NCBI RefSeq assembly: GCF_015277675.1
Contig: NZ_JADHEC010000012.1
Coordinates: forward strand, 1-64,000
Direction: 5' to 3'
Source: Flavobacterium soyangense
Lineage (GTDB): Bacteria; Bacteroidota; Bacteroidia; Flavobacteriales; Flavobacteriaceae
Length of the DNA: 64,000 nt
Shown: positions 18,697-28,355 of the stretch, one piece after another
How positions within the stretch are numbered: the first letter of the stretch is position 1
How the letters are laid out: each line of letters starts with the position of its first letter
The notes under the pieces: generated by a model
The model's input: only the letters and a program-made list of their open reading frames with translations
Told to the model about the DNA's origin: nothing
Database searches by the model: none
Translations under genes and position numbers: made by a program

Positions 18697-19533
18697 TTAG
18701 TTGTGTTTTATGTCTAATGTTAATTTGAAAATTGTAGTTTCTAAAACTTCAGAATCTTTGTCTTCACAAAGGAAAAATTCCATTTTGTCTTGGGTTTTAT
18801 TATAAAGTGTGAGACCTTCGAATTTATTGATGTCAGTGATTTTTTGTGTAAAATCGATTTTCATTGTTTGAGTGTCAATTCGGCCAATAATGCTTCCCAA
18901 TATTTCCCCATCAGCATAAGTTGAAGTTGTGTCTTCTGCAGTTGCCAAAAAGTAGATTTTATTTTCGACTAAAATAGCATCAGTGAATGAAGTTTCTATA
19001 TGTTTTATTTTTGGTAATTCGATTAAAATGAATTCTATTGTACCTTTTTCATCGAAATTATCATTTAATATTGCAATTCCATTTTTTGAATTGGCTCCGT
19101 TTCCTCGTTGGAATAAGTGCCATTTTTCGTTGAAGAATATAGCACCTTCAATGTTTAAATCTTCGTCAGAAAGTGTAGCGGTTTGTTTTATTTTTTTGTA
19201 TAACTTTGACAAATCTTTTTCTTCTGTTGCTGCAGTTTCAAGATTATAGGTTATTTCTTTTTCTCTTTTAGCAGTTGAACCGGAACCAAAAATATGAAGT
19301 TTATTTCCTTTTAGTGCAATGGATTCAAAATCGTATTTGTCTTTTTTTGGTATATTTTCCTGAGCATTTTTTACTAATGGAATTCGGGTTAGTTTATTAT
19401 ATGGAATGTCAAATTGATAAAGAAATGAACCATTGTCTGAAATGATAAACAAGGAATTTTCTTTGTAAACTAATCCTGAAGCAGAACCAATACCGGTGAT
19501 TTGGAATTGTGATTCGAGTGTAAATTTTTCCAT
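18697..19533 (-). CDS. Uncharacterised propeller-like protein
   Basis: A 278-residue protein without signal peptide or membrane segment. Regular beta-strand blocks ([58 protein letters not shown]) suggest a beta-propeller. The ESIAL and NIEGA blocks recall proteins that read out secreted-phosphatase-like or strictosidine-synthase-like propellers, but I do not recognise a named family with confidence. It leads the two-gene unit with the dehydrogenase. Confidence 0.6.
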   Translation of the reverse strand: MEKFTLESQFQITGIGSASGLVYKENSLFIISDNGSFLYQFDIPYNKLTRIPLVKNAQENIPKKDKYDFESIALKGNKLHIFGSGSTAKREKEITYNLETAATEEKDLSKLYKKIKQTATLSDEDLNIEGAIFFNEKWHLFQRGNGANSKNGIAILNDNFDEKGTIEFILIELPKIKHIETSFTDAILVENKIYFLATAEDTTSTYADGEILGSIIGRIDTQTMKIDFTQKITDINKFEGLTLYNKTQDKMEFFLCEDKDSEVLETTIFKLTLDIKHN

Positions 19534-19550
19534 AGAAGTGATTTTTAAAC

Positions 19551-19650
19551 GAATACCCTAGCCCAGATAGAAGTGAAAATCCTTTTCTTTTTTTTTCTTT
19601 AAAAAAAGAAAAGATTGAAACGAATAGCTGGAAATAGCTTCGGATTATTA
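19551..19650 (+). ncRNA. Structured intergenic element resembling Flavo-1 RNA
   Basis: The divergent gap holds a long hairpin with a perfect 13-bp apical stem (19582-19594 with 19601-19613). Flanking segments CCCTAGCCCAGATAGAAG before it and GAATAGCTGGAAATAGCTTC after it have the form of an element seen many times between flavobacterial genes. CCAG (19563-19566) pairs with CTGG (19628-19631), where the form I remember has CCCG and CGGG, which would be a compensating change. I associate it with the Flavo-1 motif; that identification is from memory. Strand is taken from this reading direction. Function is unknown. Confidence 0.45.
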
Positions 19651-19675
19651 TTTTTACAAAGATAAATTATTTATT

Positions 19676-20551
19676 ATGAAGTCTATAAATCCGGATGATT
19701 TTAAAGTGGTTGACAAAATTGAATTGTCAAAAATCCCTACAAATTTATTTAATGGTGCCGATGGAGACGAGAAAGAATCCAAGCTAAATAAGGTGCAAGC
19801 TAAGTTGAGCGAGTTTCAGGATGTGATGTATGCGCACAATAAATATGGCGTTTTGATTTGTTTACAAGGAATGGATACGTCAGGAAAGGACAGTTTGATT
19901 CGGGAAGTTTTCAAGGAATTTAATCCGCGTGGTGTAGTTGTTCATAGTTTTAAAACGCCGAATTCATCCGAGTTCGAGCACGATTATTTATGGCGACATT
20001 ATTTGGCTTTGCCAGAAAAAGGTAAGTTTGCTGTTTTTAATCGGACACATTATGAAAATGTATTGGTGACCAGAGTGCATCCTGAATATATTTTAAGTGA
20101 GAACTTGCCTGAAATTGAAAAAGTGGAGGATATTACTCCTATGTTTTGGGAAAATCGTATGAAACAAATCAATAATTTTGAGAAACATATTTCGCAAAAC
20201 GGAACGATAGTGATGAAATTTTACTTTCATATGAGTAAAGAAGAACAACGAAAGCGCTTGTTGCGAAGATTAGAGGAAGAAAAACATCATTGGAAATTTT
20301 CGCCTGGAGATTTGAAAGAGCGAGAACATTGGGATGAATATATGGAATATTATGAGGAAGCGATTAATAAAACTTCTACGGGAATTGCACCTTGGTATAT
20401 TATTCCCTCTGACGATAAGGAAATGGCACGATATATTGTGGCAAAAATTATTTGGGAAGAAATGCAAAAACATACAGATATAAAAGAGCCGGAATTAGAC
20501 GAAAAGGTAAAAGCTAATTTTGCAGAATATAAAAAGCAGTTGGAAAATTAA
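19676..20551 (+). CDS. Polyphosphate kinase 2 family protein
   Basis: A 291-residue PPK2 enzyme, which moves phosphate between polyphosphate and nucleotides. Walker A is GMDTSGKDS at 65-73, and the lid/Walker B region has FNRTHYENVLVTRVHPE, characteristic of PPK2. RRLEEEKHHWKFSPGDLKER matches the C-terminal lid module, and APWYIIPSDDK closes the domain. Single-domain PPK2 of this length usually makes ADP or ATP from AMP or ADP (classes I to III); class was not assigned. The gene has its own terminator and is not in an operon. Confidence 0.9.
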   Translation: MKSINPDDFKVVDKIELSKIPTNLFNGADGDEKESKLNKVQAKLSEFQDVMYAHNKYGVLICLQGMDTSGKDSLIREVFKEFNPRGVVVHSFKTPNSSEFEHDYLWRHYLALPEKGKFAVFNRTHYENVLVTRVHPEYILSENLPEIEKVEDITPMFWENRMKQINNFEKHISQNGTIVMKFYFHMSKEEQRKRLLRRLEEEKHHWKFSPGDLKEREHWDEYMEYYEEAINKTSTGIAPWYIIPSDDKEMARYIVAKIIWEEMQKHTDIKEPELDEKVKANFAEYKKQLEN

Positions 20552-20574
20552 ATTTTTAAAAGCGGTTTTTATTG

Positions 20575-20617
20575 TTATCCCTTTCAGGATTTTAATCCCT
20601 AAAAGGGATAATTTTTT
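20575..20617 (+). terminator. Terminator after the PPK2 gene with two alternative stems
   Basis: TTATCCCTTT (20575-20584) pairs perfectly with AAAGGGATAA (20602-20611), followed by six T. The downstream arm can instead pair with the nearer ATCCCT just before it, so two mutually exclusive hairpins share one arm. Confidence 0.75.
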
Positions 20618-20620
20618 AAG

Positions 20621-20628
20621 TATATTTG
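20621..20628 (+). promoter_or_regulatory. -7 box upstream of the MATE exporter gene
   Basis: TATATTTG is an exact TAnnTTTG match 19 bases before the TTG start codon and directly behind the PPK2 terminator. No clear -33 TTG lies at the right distance. Confidence 0.45.
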
Positions 20629-20647
20629 CCAACCAAAATAAAAGAAA

Positions 20648-22024
20648 TTGAATTTATCACAATATACCAAAGAGTTCTCCTATAACTTAAGATTAGCTTA
20701 TCCCGTAATTTTGGGAATGCTAGGTCATACCTTAATAGGCATTGTTGACAATTTTATGGTTGGAAATCTTGGTTCAACAGAGTTGGCTGCGGTTTCGCTT
20801 GGCAATAGTTTTATATTTATTGGATTGTCATTGGGAATTGGATTTTCTACAGCAATAACACCTTTGATTGCTGAGGCCGACGCTAAAAAAGATGACAAAA
20901 AAATCCGAACTACCTTTCATCACGGATTGTTGTTATGCACGATTTTAGGAATTGCAGTATTCGTTTTAATCGTTTTGTCAAAGCCAATAATGAACTTGAT
21001 GAATCAGCCTGTAGCAGTTGTAAAATTAGCTACACCTTATATTGATTGGGTTGCTTTTTCATTGATTCCAGTAATAGTTTTCCAAGGTTATAAGCAATTC
21101 TCGGATGGTTTATCGCAAACAAAATATTCGATGTATGCGATTTATTTAGCCAATGTTGTTCACATATTTTTTAATTATGTTTTAATTTATGGTGTTTGGG
21201 GTTTTCCAAAACTAGGAATTTTGGGAGCGGCTTTAGGAACTGTGATTTCCAGAATTATGATGGTGGTTTTTATGCATTTCATTTTAAGAAAAAATGCCGC
21301 TTTCAAGCGATATTTCAAGAATTTTAGTTTTAAAGAAATTCGAAAGTCAATATTGAATAAAATTATCAATCTTGGTTTTCCTTCGGCAATGCAAATGTTG
21401 TTTGAAGTGACATTATTTACAGCTGCAATATGGCTATCGGGTTCTCTTGGAAAAAACAGTCAGGCAGCAAATCAAATTGCGCTTATTATGGCATCAACAA
21501 CCTTTATGTTTGCGATGGGTTTCAGTGTTACCGCAATGATTAGGATGGGTTTTCATAAAGGGTCGAAAGATTTTAAAAGCTTAATAATTACTGCGCGTTC
21601 TATATTTTTATTGACTATAATTTTTGAGATGTTTTTTGGGCTAATTTTTGTGGTTTTTCATAATTATTTGCCCCATTTATTTTTGAATATGTCCGATCCT
21701 ACTCAAGTTTTAGACAATGCGGAAATTATTATTATTGCATCCAAATTACTTTTGGTGGCTGCGGTATTCCAAATTTCGGATGGAATTCAGGTGGTAGTTC
21801 TTGGTGCTTTGCGTGGTTTGCAAGATGTAAAAATTCCAATGTATATCACTTTTGTTGCCTATTGGGTTGTGGGATTTCCAACATCCTATTATTTGGGAAA
21901 ACATACAAACTTAGGAGCCACTGGAATCTGGATTGGACTTTTAGCTGGACTATCATCGGCAGCTTTATTTTTGTATATTCGCTTTGCGAGATTGACAAAA
22001 AGGTTGGCATTGGAAAATTCTTAA
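20648..22024 (+). CDS. MATE family efflux transporter
   Basis: A 458-residue inner-membrane protein with 12 predicted helices in two similar halves, the MATE pattern. GMLGHTLIGIVDNFMVGNLG at the start of helix 1 and GFPSAMQMLFEV at the start of the second half are the usual repeated boxes. These antiporters expel organic cations or drugs using sodium or protons. The TTG at 20648 is used because no ATG precedes the conserved N-terminus. It ends 82 bases before the SPFH gene. Confidence 0.88.
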   Translation: MNLSQYTKEFSYNLRLAYPVILGMLGHTLIGIVDNFMVGNLGSTELAAVSLGNSFIFIGLSLGIGFSTAITPLIAEADAKKDDKKIRTTFHHGLLLCTILGIAVFVLIVLSKPIMNLMNQPVAVVKLATPYIDWVAFSLIPVIVFQGYKQFSDGLSQTKYSMYAIYLANVVHIFFNYVLIYGVWGFPKLGILGAALGTVISRIMMVVFMHFILRKNAAFKRYFKNFSFKEIRKSILNKIINLGFPSAMQMLFEVTLFTAAIWLSGSLGKNSQAANQIALIMASTTFMFAMGFSVTAMIRMGFHKGSKDFKSLIITARSIFLLTIIFEMFFGLIFVVFHNYLPHLFLNMSDPTQVLDNAEIIIIASKLLLVAAVFQISDGIQVVVLGALRGLQDVKIPMYITFVAYWVVGFPTSYYLGKHTNLGATGIWIGLLAGLSSAALFLYIRFARLTKRLALENS

Positions 22025-22106
22025 AATTAAAGTTTTTTCTTAAAAAAGTGTAACTTCCTATTCAGTAACACGTATAATCATCGAACAAATTAATTTTCAA
22101 AAAAAA

Positions 22107-23015
22107 ATGATACTATTAATTATTATTGGAGTTGTTTTATTGGTTTTAAGTTTTGGATTAAAAAGTAATGTGAGTAGTCCGTTTTCGAAATTTTCGAGTA
22201 CACTTAGAAATATTGGACTTTTAGTAATTGCATTAGGGGTTTTCTCATCTATGTTCAAGCAAATTGATGCGGGAAAAGTGGGTGTTAAATCACTATATGG
22301 AAGCGTTCAACCGGATGTTTTGGAGAGTGGATTGCATTTGATAAATCCGCTTCTTGATGTAACCGATTTTGATATTCAAACTCAAAATTATACAATGTCC
22401 GCAATTCACGGTGAAGGAGCTCAGGAAGGCGATGATGCTATTCGTGTTTTGTCTAATGACGGACTTGAAGTGGTAATTGATTTGACCGTTTTATATCGAA
22501 TTACCCCTGCAGATGCACCAATGATTTTCAAACAAATTGGGGTGAATTATAATGATAAAATTGTTCGACCAGTCACTAGAACCCGTATTCGAGACAATGC
22601 TGTTTATTATGATGCCGTAGCATTGTATTCTACTAAAAGAAACGAATTTCAACAACGAATTTTTAAAACTATTGAAGCAGATTTTAAAACCAGAGGTTTG
22701 GTTCTAGAGCAATTGTTGATTAGAAATATCAATCTTCCTCCTTCGGTTAAAGCATCTATAGAAAGTAAAATAAATGCAGAACAAGATGCTCAAAAAATGA
22801 CTTTCGTACTTCAAAAAGAAAAACAGGAAGCCGAAAGAAAAAGAGTCGAAGCTCAAGGTATTGCTGATTATCAAAGGATTATTTCAATGGGATTAACCGA
22901 CAAACAATTGCAATACGAACAAATAAAAGCACAAAAAGAAATTGCCACTTCTCCTAACACCAAAATTATTTTTATGGGTAAAGGAAGTGCACCAGTAATT
23001 TTGTCTGATAAATAA
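22107..23015 (+). CDS. SPFH/prohibitin domain membrane protein
   Basis: A 302-residue protein with two N-terminal hydrophobic segments (about 1-16 and 33-48), the SPFH domain (about 50-230: DAGKVGVKSLYGSVQPDVLESG) and a long C-terminal charged helix (about 225-275: KINAEQDAQKMTF, QKEKQEAERKRVEAQG). This is the layout of bacterial prohibitins, which form ring-like membrane scaffolds, often around FtsH-type proteases. No protease gene is adjacent. A small acidic gene follows 69 bases downstream. Confidence 0.88.
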   Translation: MILLIIIGVVLLVLSFGLKSNVSSPFSKFSSTLRNIGLLVIALGVFSSMFKQIDAGKVGVKSLYGSVQPDVLESGLHLINPLLDVTDFDIQTQNYTMSAIHGEGAQEGDDAIRVLSNDGLEVVIDLTVLYRITPADAPMIFKQIGVNYNDKIVRPVTRTRIRDNAVYYDAVALYSTKRNEFQQRIFKTIEADFKTRGLVLEQLLIRNINLPPSVKASIESKINAEQDAQKMTFVLQKEKQEAERKRVEAQGIADYQRIISMGLTDKQLQYEQIKAQKEIATSPNTKIIFMGKGSAPVILSDK

Positions 23016-23084
23016 TTTTAAAAATGAAGTTTGAAATGCAATATGTTCAAACTTTATTTTTATATCTAAAACCAAATATTTAAA

Positions 23085-23315
23085 ATGGAATTACCAAAAT
23101 TTTTACTCGGCGATAATACTGATTTTCCCGAAGATATTTTTATCATTCACCTTGATTATCCAAGATTTATTATCAATTTAAAAGATGATGAAGTCGAATT
23201 TATGGAAGAAGCTGAAGACCTTGATGAAGGTGAACTCAATGCCGAAATGGAAGGATTGATTGTGCTTGCAAATGAATTTTATGATAGAGAAATGGAACGA
23301 TACGAGAAAGAATAA
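23085..23315 (+). CDS. Small acidic conserved protein
   Basis: A 76-residue, very acidic cytoplasmic protein (MELPKFLLGDNTDFPEDIFI start, then runs such as EFMEEAEDLDEGEL). I know it as a frequent hypothetical of Flavobacteriaceae without a role. Good codon structure, an isolated frame and the strong terminator right after it support a real gene. It probably shares the transcript of the SPFH gene. Confidence 0.7.
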   Translation: MELPKFLLGDNTDFPEDIFIIHLDYPRFIINLKDDEVEFMEEAEDLDEGELNAEMEGLIVLANEFYDREMERYEKE

Positions 23316-23345
23316 TTTTTTTTATTGCTTTTCTAAAAAAAAAAT

Positions 23346-23392
23346 AGCGGTTGCAAATGAGGATATATCCTCATTTTGCAACTGCTTTTTTA
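23346..23392 (+). terminator. Strong terminator after the small acidic gene
   Basis: An 18-bp stem with one wobble and one bulge (23346-23363 with 23368-23386, loop TATA) runs into a T6 tract. It is the longest terminator stem in the window. Confidence 0.88.
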
Positions 23393-23554
23393 TTGGTTGA
23401 TTGAAAAAAAGTTATATTCAAATAAAAATAGTTGTAGTTTTAACAAATTAACATTCAGTACATTCAGTTTTTTATTAAATAAAAATTAAAAACTGGGGTA
23501 ACAAAAACCAACATCTATTTATATATAAACATAACCCATTAAATTTAAAACAAG

Positions 23555-24886
23555 ATGAAACATCCAAAAACAATTTTCAAAATTCTTATCGTTTTTCTTT
23601 TTGTTGCGCAAAATAGTTTTGCAAATAAGCCAATTCCAGGAGTTGGTATTGTAGTTAAAAAGAATCCAGGAACTGGTGGCTCTATTATTAAAACAGGGAA
23701 TAATGGAGGTTTTTCTACCCAATTAGAAGAAGGTGAATATGAACTTTCTTTTCCACAAGACCAATTGCAATCCTCCATTAATAGAATGATAAAAATTAAT
23801 TACACTAAGAGTACTTATCAATATGATGGTTCTGGTATTGAATTAGTTTTGGATAATCCGCAAATCCGCGTAAAATTAAAACCTAAAAAAGAGAACATTT
23901 ACACCATTAATGAACAAAATAGTAGTTTTATAATTATTGTTCCTGCGGGTGGAGCAACACTTTCTGGAATATTGAGTTGGAATGATGACGTTATGAAGAA
24001 TTCAATAAGTTGCCCTAATGGATTTGTGATGAAAAATGGGGAATGTGTTCCAATGGTTGATTCTGCATCGGAAAACAGAGGAATTGACAAAGCAGATATT
24101 AGGAAAAATACATCACTGAAATCAAATCCTTTATATGAATCAAATGGAGTAGGGGAAAATCCTTTATCCGAAACAAAAAGAAAAGGAATTAATGAAGGAG
24201 GTTTGAAAAAGAATGAAATTGAAAATGTCGCTAATGATGCAGAAGTAAAAGCAATAGCGGAAACAATGGTCAATCGAAAAAGTGTCAATAACATAAATGG
24301 TGGTATGCCCAATAGAATTTCGATGAATGTAACTGTTCCAAAACAAACTCAAGGAGCAACTTTTGGCGAAAAATTAAATTCTGGAAAAATAAATGTTACT
24401 TTAGTTGAAGGTGGTTGTGTGGTTTTATTTCCTTCTAATGTAGGTTACAGAGTAAATACTTCAGACAAAAGCATTAATGAATTGTCTAAAAATGAGTGTC
24501 AAGTTTTTGGCGAAAAAGTAAATGCAGGTCTTCATTCAGCAGGTGGTGCATTAGCGTCAGGTGCTTCTCTATTAGGAGGAGCTTTGCCAGGCGGAGCTAT
24601 TATTTCGGCTGCAGTTTCTAGTGTGGGTAATTTAGCTGGTGGAGGTGGTGCTGCCGCTGCTTCGTATGCAAGAACTGGAAAAACGGTTCAGAAAATTCAA
24701 GATGACGAAAATGATGTGGTATTGGAATTGCAAGATGGAGAATGTGAATTAGTATTTGTTATAGTCGAAAAAGCAACTTCTGGTTTAAAAGACACTTTAA
24801 AAACTCAAGTTCGTATTGGTTTTAGCGTTGAAAATGGAGTTGTAAAACCAAAACAATATACAGGACATGTAACTTTGATGAAATAA
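23555..24886 (+). CDS. Unrecognised secreted protein with three similar modules
   Basis: A 443-residue exported protein (signal peptide about 1-22, ending FANK). I do not recognise a family. Three short blocks recur: LEEGEYELSF near residue 55, LVEGGCVVLF near 289 and LQDGECELVF near 393, each preceded by a strand ending in I, V or L. They look like repeated beta-sandwich edges, as in carboxypeptidase-regulatory-like folds. Between the second and third block is a Gly/Ala-rich stretch (about 325-370) that could be a membrane-associating glycine zipper. Two cysteines (SCPNGFVMKNGECVP) may form a disulfide loop. A 9-bp tandem repeat (ACATTCAGT twice, 23451-23468) lies upstream. Confidence 0.7.
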   Translation: MKHPKTIFKILIVFLFVAQNSFANKPIPGVGIVVKKNPGTGGSIIKTGNNGGFSTQLEEGEYELSFPQDQLQSSINRMIKINYTKSTYQYDGSGIELVLDNPQIRVKLKPKKENIYTINEQNSSFIIIVPAGGATLSGILSWNDDVMKNSISCPNGFVMKNGECVPMVDSASENRGIDKADIRKNTSLKSNPLYESNGVGENPLSETKRKGINEGGLKKNEIENVANDAEVKAIAETMVNRKSVNNINGGMPNRISMNVTVPKQTQGATFGEKLNSGKINVTLVEGGCVVLFPSNVGYRVNTSDKSINELSKNECQVFGEKVNAGLHSAGGALASGASLLGGALPGGAIISAAVSSVGNLAGGGGAAAASYARTGKTVQKIQDDENDVVLELQDGECELVFVIVEKATSGLKDTLKTQVRIGFSVENGVVKPKQYTGHVTLMK

Positions 24887-24887
24887 T

Positions 24888-25976
24888 TTATTTCTTGAAA
24901 TACTTTTCCAATAATAATTGAGCGGCTGCAAAAGGGGATATTTCATCGTTTTGCACCGCTTTTTTTGTTGATTCTAAAAGTTTTTTAATTTCAGGATGAT
25001 TGTAAAAGTTGGTTTTCAATTGTTCGTTAATAGTTTCTAACATCCAATATTGATTTTGTTCTTTTCTTTTTTCAAAGAAATAATTATTTTCTTTTGTGAG
25101 TTTTATGAACTTCTTGATACTTCCCCATACTTCAGGAATTCCTTCGTGAGTTATGGCACTACAAGTAGAAGTTGTTGGTGTCCAACCAGATTTCTTAGCA
25201 GGAAAAAGATGTAAAGCTCTGTTGAATTCTACTTTTGCTAAATTTGCCTTTTTAACATTATCACCATCAGCTTTATTGATAACAATTGCATCTGCCATTT
25301 CCATAATACCGCGTTTAATGCCTTGTAATTCATCGCCGGCACCAGGGATTTTTAATAGTAAAAAGAAATCTACCATACTGTGAACTGCAGTTTCGCTTTG
25401 ACCAACGCCAACAGTTTCAATGAGTATGGTGTCAAAACCGGCAGCTTCGCAAAGTGTAATAGTTTCTCTGGTTTTTCGAGCGACGCCCCCAAGAGTTTCT
25501 CCAGAAGCCGAAGGTCTGATATAAGCGTTCTCATCTTTTACCAGTTCTTCCATTCGGGTTTTATCACCAAGGATACTCCCGTGAGAAATCGTGCTACTTG
25601 GATCAACGGCTAAAACGGCAACTTTTTTTCCTAAACCAGTCAAATATTTTCCAAAGGCTTCAATAAACGTGCTTTTCCCCACACCGGGAACACCAGTAAT
25701 CCCTATTCGAACTGATTTATTTGCGTGAGGTAAACAAGCATTTATTACTTCATTGGCTTTTGCCAAATGGTTTGCATTGGTGCTTTCGACCAAAGTAATC
25801 GCACGACTCAGTGCAGAAATGTTTCCTAATAAAATCCCAGCAATCAATTCCTGCGAAGAAGGTTGGGTTTTTCTAAATTTCTGGACTTGGTTCACAGCAT
25901 TTGAACTGATAATTTCTGGTGGAGAAATTCCAACTTTTTCGTGAAGCGCAGAGTGTTTAATCTTTTTGTTTTCCAA
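24888..25976 (-). CDS. meaB: Methylmalonyl-CoA mutase-associated GTPase MeaB
   Basis: A 362-residue G3E-family GTPase that guards and reloads the B12-dependent methylmalonyl-CoA mutase. Visible motifs are Walker [10 protein letters not shown], the switch region [18 protein letters not shown], the G3-type segment ETVGVGQSE and the guanine-specifying NKAD. The N-terminal helical extension and C-terminal dimerisation arm fit MeaB length. The mutase genes are not in the window. It converges on the secreted-protein gene with a single base between the two stops. Confidence 0.92.
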   Translation of the reverse strand: MENKKIKHSALHEKVGISPPEIISSNAVNQVQKFRKTQPSSQELIAGILLGNISALSRAITLVESTNANHLAKANEVINACLPHANKSVRIGITGVPGVGKSTFIEAFGKYLTGLGKKVAVLAVDPSSTISHGSILGDKTRMEELVKDENAYIRPSASGETLGGVARKTRETITLCEAAGFDTILIETVGVGQSETAVHSMVDFFLLLKIPGAGDELQGIKRGIMEMADAIVINKADGDNVKKANLAKVEFNRALHLFPAKKSGWTPTTSTCSAITHEGIPEVWGSIKKFIKLTKENNYFFEKRKEQNQYWMLETINEQLKTNFYNHPEIKKLLESTKKAVQNDEISPFAAAQLLLEKYFKK

Positions 25977-26099
25977 AACTTAAAATGGTTTTAGTAAAAT
26001 TAGTGCATAAATAGGAGTTAATTTATTTTATGTACTAGAATTAATATGGTGATGAATATTCTAAATTTTATCCAAAAATAGTGCATTTATATTTATGCA

Positions 26100-26131
26100 T
26101 TGCGGAAATACCAAATTAGTCAATATCTTTG
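26100..26131 (+). promoter_or_regulatory. Promoter of the AEC transporter gene
   Basis: TTG at 26100-26102 and TATCTTTG at 26124-26131 with a 21-base spacer fit the Bacteroidetes consensus. The box ends 6 bases before the ATG at 26138, so the mRNA would be leaderless or nearly so. Confidence 0.6.
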
Positions 26132-26137
26132 AGGCAT

Positions 26138-27049
26138 ATGAACAACTTCATTCTAATCTTCGTTTTTTTGGTACTTGGAATTGTTCTGCAAAAAGTAAAA
26201 CGCTTCCCAACTAATAGTTATAAATTACTAAATGATGTCGTGGTTTATTTTTGCCTTCCTGCTTTAGCTTTGTATTATATTCCAAAAATTAAATTAGATC
26301 ATCAGTTATTTTTTCCAATTGGTATAGCCTGGATAGGATTTGCAGTTTCTTATTTGTTTTTTAGCTTTCTTGGAAAAAAATTGGGCTGGTCCAAAAAACT
26401 TACTGGTTGCTTAATTATTACTGCGGGTTTTGGAAACACTTCGTTTTTGGGATTTCCCATAATTGAAGCTTTATATGGTCAGGAAGCTTTAAAAACAGCT
26501 ATTTTAGTAGATCAGCCAGGTTCTTTTGTTGTACTTTCTACCTTGGGAATTTTGACTGCAATTTTATACTCATCAGGGGGTTCTAGCGGGGTTCTTATTG
26601 TGAAAAAGATTCTATTTTTCCCGCCTTTTATCACCTTTGTTGTTGCTTGTTTGATGAATATTTTCAACTTTGAATTTCAGGATGTAATTCAGTTTTTGTA
26701 GCAAAAAATTGGAAGTGCGATGACCTCATTGGCTATGCTTTCTGTTGGTTTACAACTGCATTTTGACAGGAAAAGTCAGCATTGGAAATTCCTTGGATTA
26801 GGACTTTTGTTTAAACTGATATTGACTCCGGCGCTATTTTATTTATTGTACGTCGTGATTTTAAATCAACATTCCCAAATTATTCAAGTATCCATAATGG
26901 AATCGGCTATGGCACCAATGATTACAGCTAGTATTCTGGCATCTTCTTATGGTTTAAAACCAAAATTAAGCAGTATGATGATTGGTTTTGGAATACCATT
27001 ATCTTTTATTACATTAATCTTTTGGTATTTTGTGGTAGGTTATATTTAA
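26138..27049 (+). pseudogene. AEC family transporter interrupted by one amber codon
   Basis: Two open stretches, 26138-26701 and 26702-27049, lie in the same frame and together make one 10-helix auxin-efflux-carrier-type permease of about 303 residues. Only a TAG at 26699-26701 separates them. The first part holds helices 1-6, including the ITAGFGNTSFLGFP signature; the second resumes with QKIGSAMTSLAMLSVGLQL, the normal start of the second half. Nothing else is missing. The codon may be a recent nonsense mutation, a sequencing error or a read-through site. The ATG at 26138 is preferred over TTG 26129, which overlaps the promoter box. Reinitiation at ATG 26720 is possible. Confidence 0.8.
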
Positions 27050-27061
27050 AATATATTTTTG
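27029..27061 (+). promoter_or_regulatory. Promoter of the Fsr-like exporter gene
   Basis: TTTG (27029-27032), a 21-base spacer and TATTTTTG (27054-27061) overlap the end of the AEC gene. This lets the exporter be expressed even though the AEC gene is broken. Confidence 0.55.
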
Positions 27062-27104
27062 CCTCTAAATTACTATTTTACAAAGAGTTCTTTATTATTC
27101 AAAT

Positions 27105-28334
27105 ATGAACACTTTTACTGATACGACATCAAAAAAAGGACATAATCCAATTGTTCAAAAAACAGTTTATTCGGTATTGTTTTCGATAGCATTTGCCCAT
27201 TTATTAAATGATTTGATGCAAGTGGTTATTCCTTCTAGTTATCCATTATTAAAGCAAAACTTCCATCTATCTTTTACCCAAATTGGATTAATAACATTTG
27301 TTTTTCAGCTTACGGCTTCTTTATTGCAACCTTTTATTGGATTTTATACAGACAAAAGCCCAAAGCCATATTCATTGGTAATTGGAATGATTTTCACTAT
27401 TTCAGGATTGGCATTCTTGTCACAATCGTCTTCTTTCTGGATGTTATTGGTATCCGTTTCATTTGTGGGAATTGGTTCTTCTATATTTCATCCTGAAGCT
27501 TCACGTGTTGCCTTTTTGGGTTCTGGCGGAAAACGAGGATTAGCGCAGTCTATTTTTCAATTAGGAGGAAATACCGGTAGTGCAATTGGACCATTATTAG
27601 TGGCTTTGATTGTGGCTCCTCACGGACAATCCTATATAATTTGGTTTGTAATTGCTGGGGTTTTAGGAATGATTATTTTGTCAAAAATTGCTAATTGGTA
27701 TCAAAATCATTTGGATTTACGTGCTTCTAAAAAAATATTTTTAGAAGGGGGAACAGTTCATTTTTCTAAGAGTAAAGTCAATATTTCCATTGCGATTCTA
27801 TTGTTGCTAATCTTCTCGAAGTTTTTCTATATGGCAAGTATGTCCAGTTATTTTACCTTTTATTTGATGCATAAATTTGGATTGACCATTCAACAATCCC
27901 AATTTCATTTATTCATTTTCTTGGCTTCAGTCGCAGCTGGAACTTTGATTGGCGGGCCTTTGGGAGATCGTTTTGGAAGGAAGTATATTATTTGGATTTC
28001 TATTCTTGGAGCTGCACCTTTTACTTTAATGTTGCCATATGCTAATTTATTTTGGACAGGGGCTTTGTCTGTAATTATTGGAGTAATTTTGGCTTCGGCA
28101 TTTTCTGCTATTTTAGTTTTTGCACAGGAATTAATGTCAGGAAAAGTAGGAATGATTTCAGGATTATTTTTTGGTTTTGCCTTTGGAATGGGAGGATTGG
28201 GTTCTGCAGTTTTGGGTTATTTAGCCGATCAAAAGAGTATTGAATATGTATATAAAATAAGTTCTTTTCTTCCTTTAATTGGTGTCATAACTTACTTTCT
28301 ACCAAATATGAAAAAGAAAAAAGCCAACAATTAA
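27105..28334 (+). CDS. MFS exporter, Fsr (fosmidomycin resistance) type
   Basis: A 409-residue permease with 12 helices. It carries the features of the Fsr subgroup: AHLLNDLMQVVIPSSYPLLK in helix 1, the FHPEASRVAF loop between helices 3 and 4, and GPLGDRFGRK in the central loop. Fsr relatives export fosmidomycin and related small compounds. The native substrate here is unknown. It follows the AEC gene by 55 bases but has its own promoter. Confidence 0.85.
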   Translation: MNTFTDTTSKKGHNPIVQKTVYSVLFSIAFAHLLNDLMQVVIPSSYPLLKQNFHLSFTQIGLITFVFQLTASLLQPFIGFYTDKSPKPYSLVIGMIFTISGLAFLSQSSSFWMLLVSVSFVGIGSSIFHPEASRVAFLGSGGKRGLAQSIFQLGGNTGSAIGPLLVALIVAPHGQSYIIWFVIAGVLGMIILSKIANWYQNHLDLRASKKIFLEGGTVHFSKSKVNISIAILLLLIFSKFFYMASMSSYFTFYLMHKFGLTIQQSQFHLFIFLASVAAGTLIGGPLGDRFGRKYIIWISILGAAPFTLMLPYANLFWTGALSVIIGVILASAFSAILVFAQELMSGKVGMISGLFFGFAFGMGGLGSAVLGYLADQKSIEYVYKISSFLPLIGVITYFLPNMKKKKANN

Positions 28335-28355
28335 TTTGTATTTTATTTATGATTT

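Noticed and set aside
19582-19613. A/T-only 13-bp hairpin as a plain terminator
   Set aside because: It lies between divergent genes and inside a larger structured element.
23451-23468. Tandem ACATTCAGT as start of a CRISPR or repeat array
   Set aside because: Only two 9-base units with no spacers.
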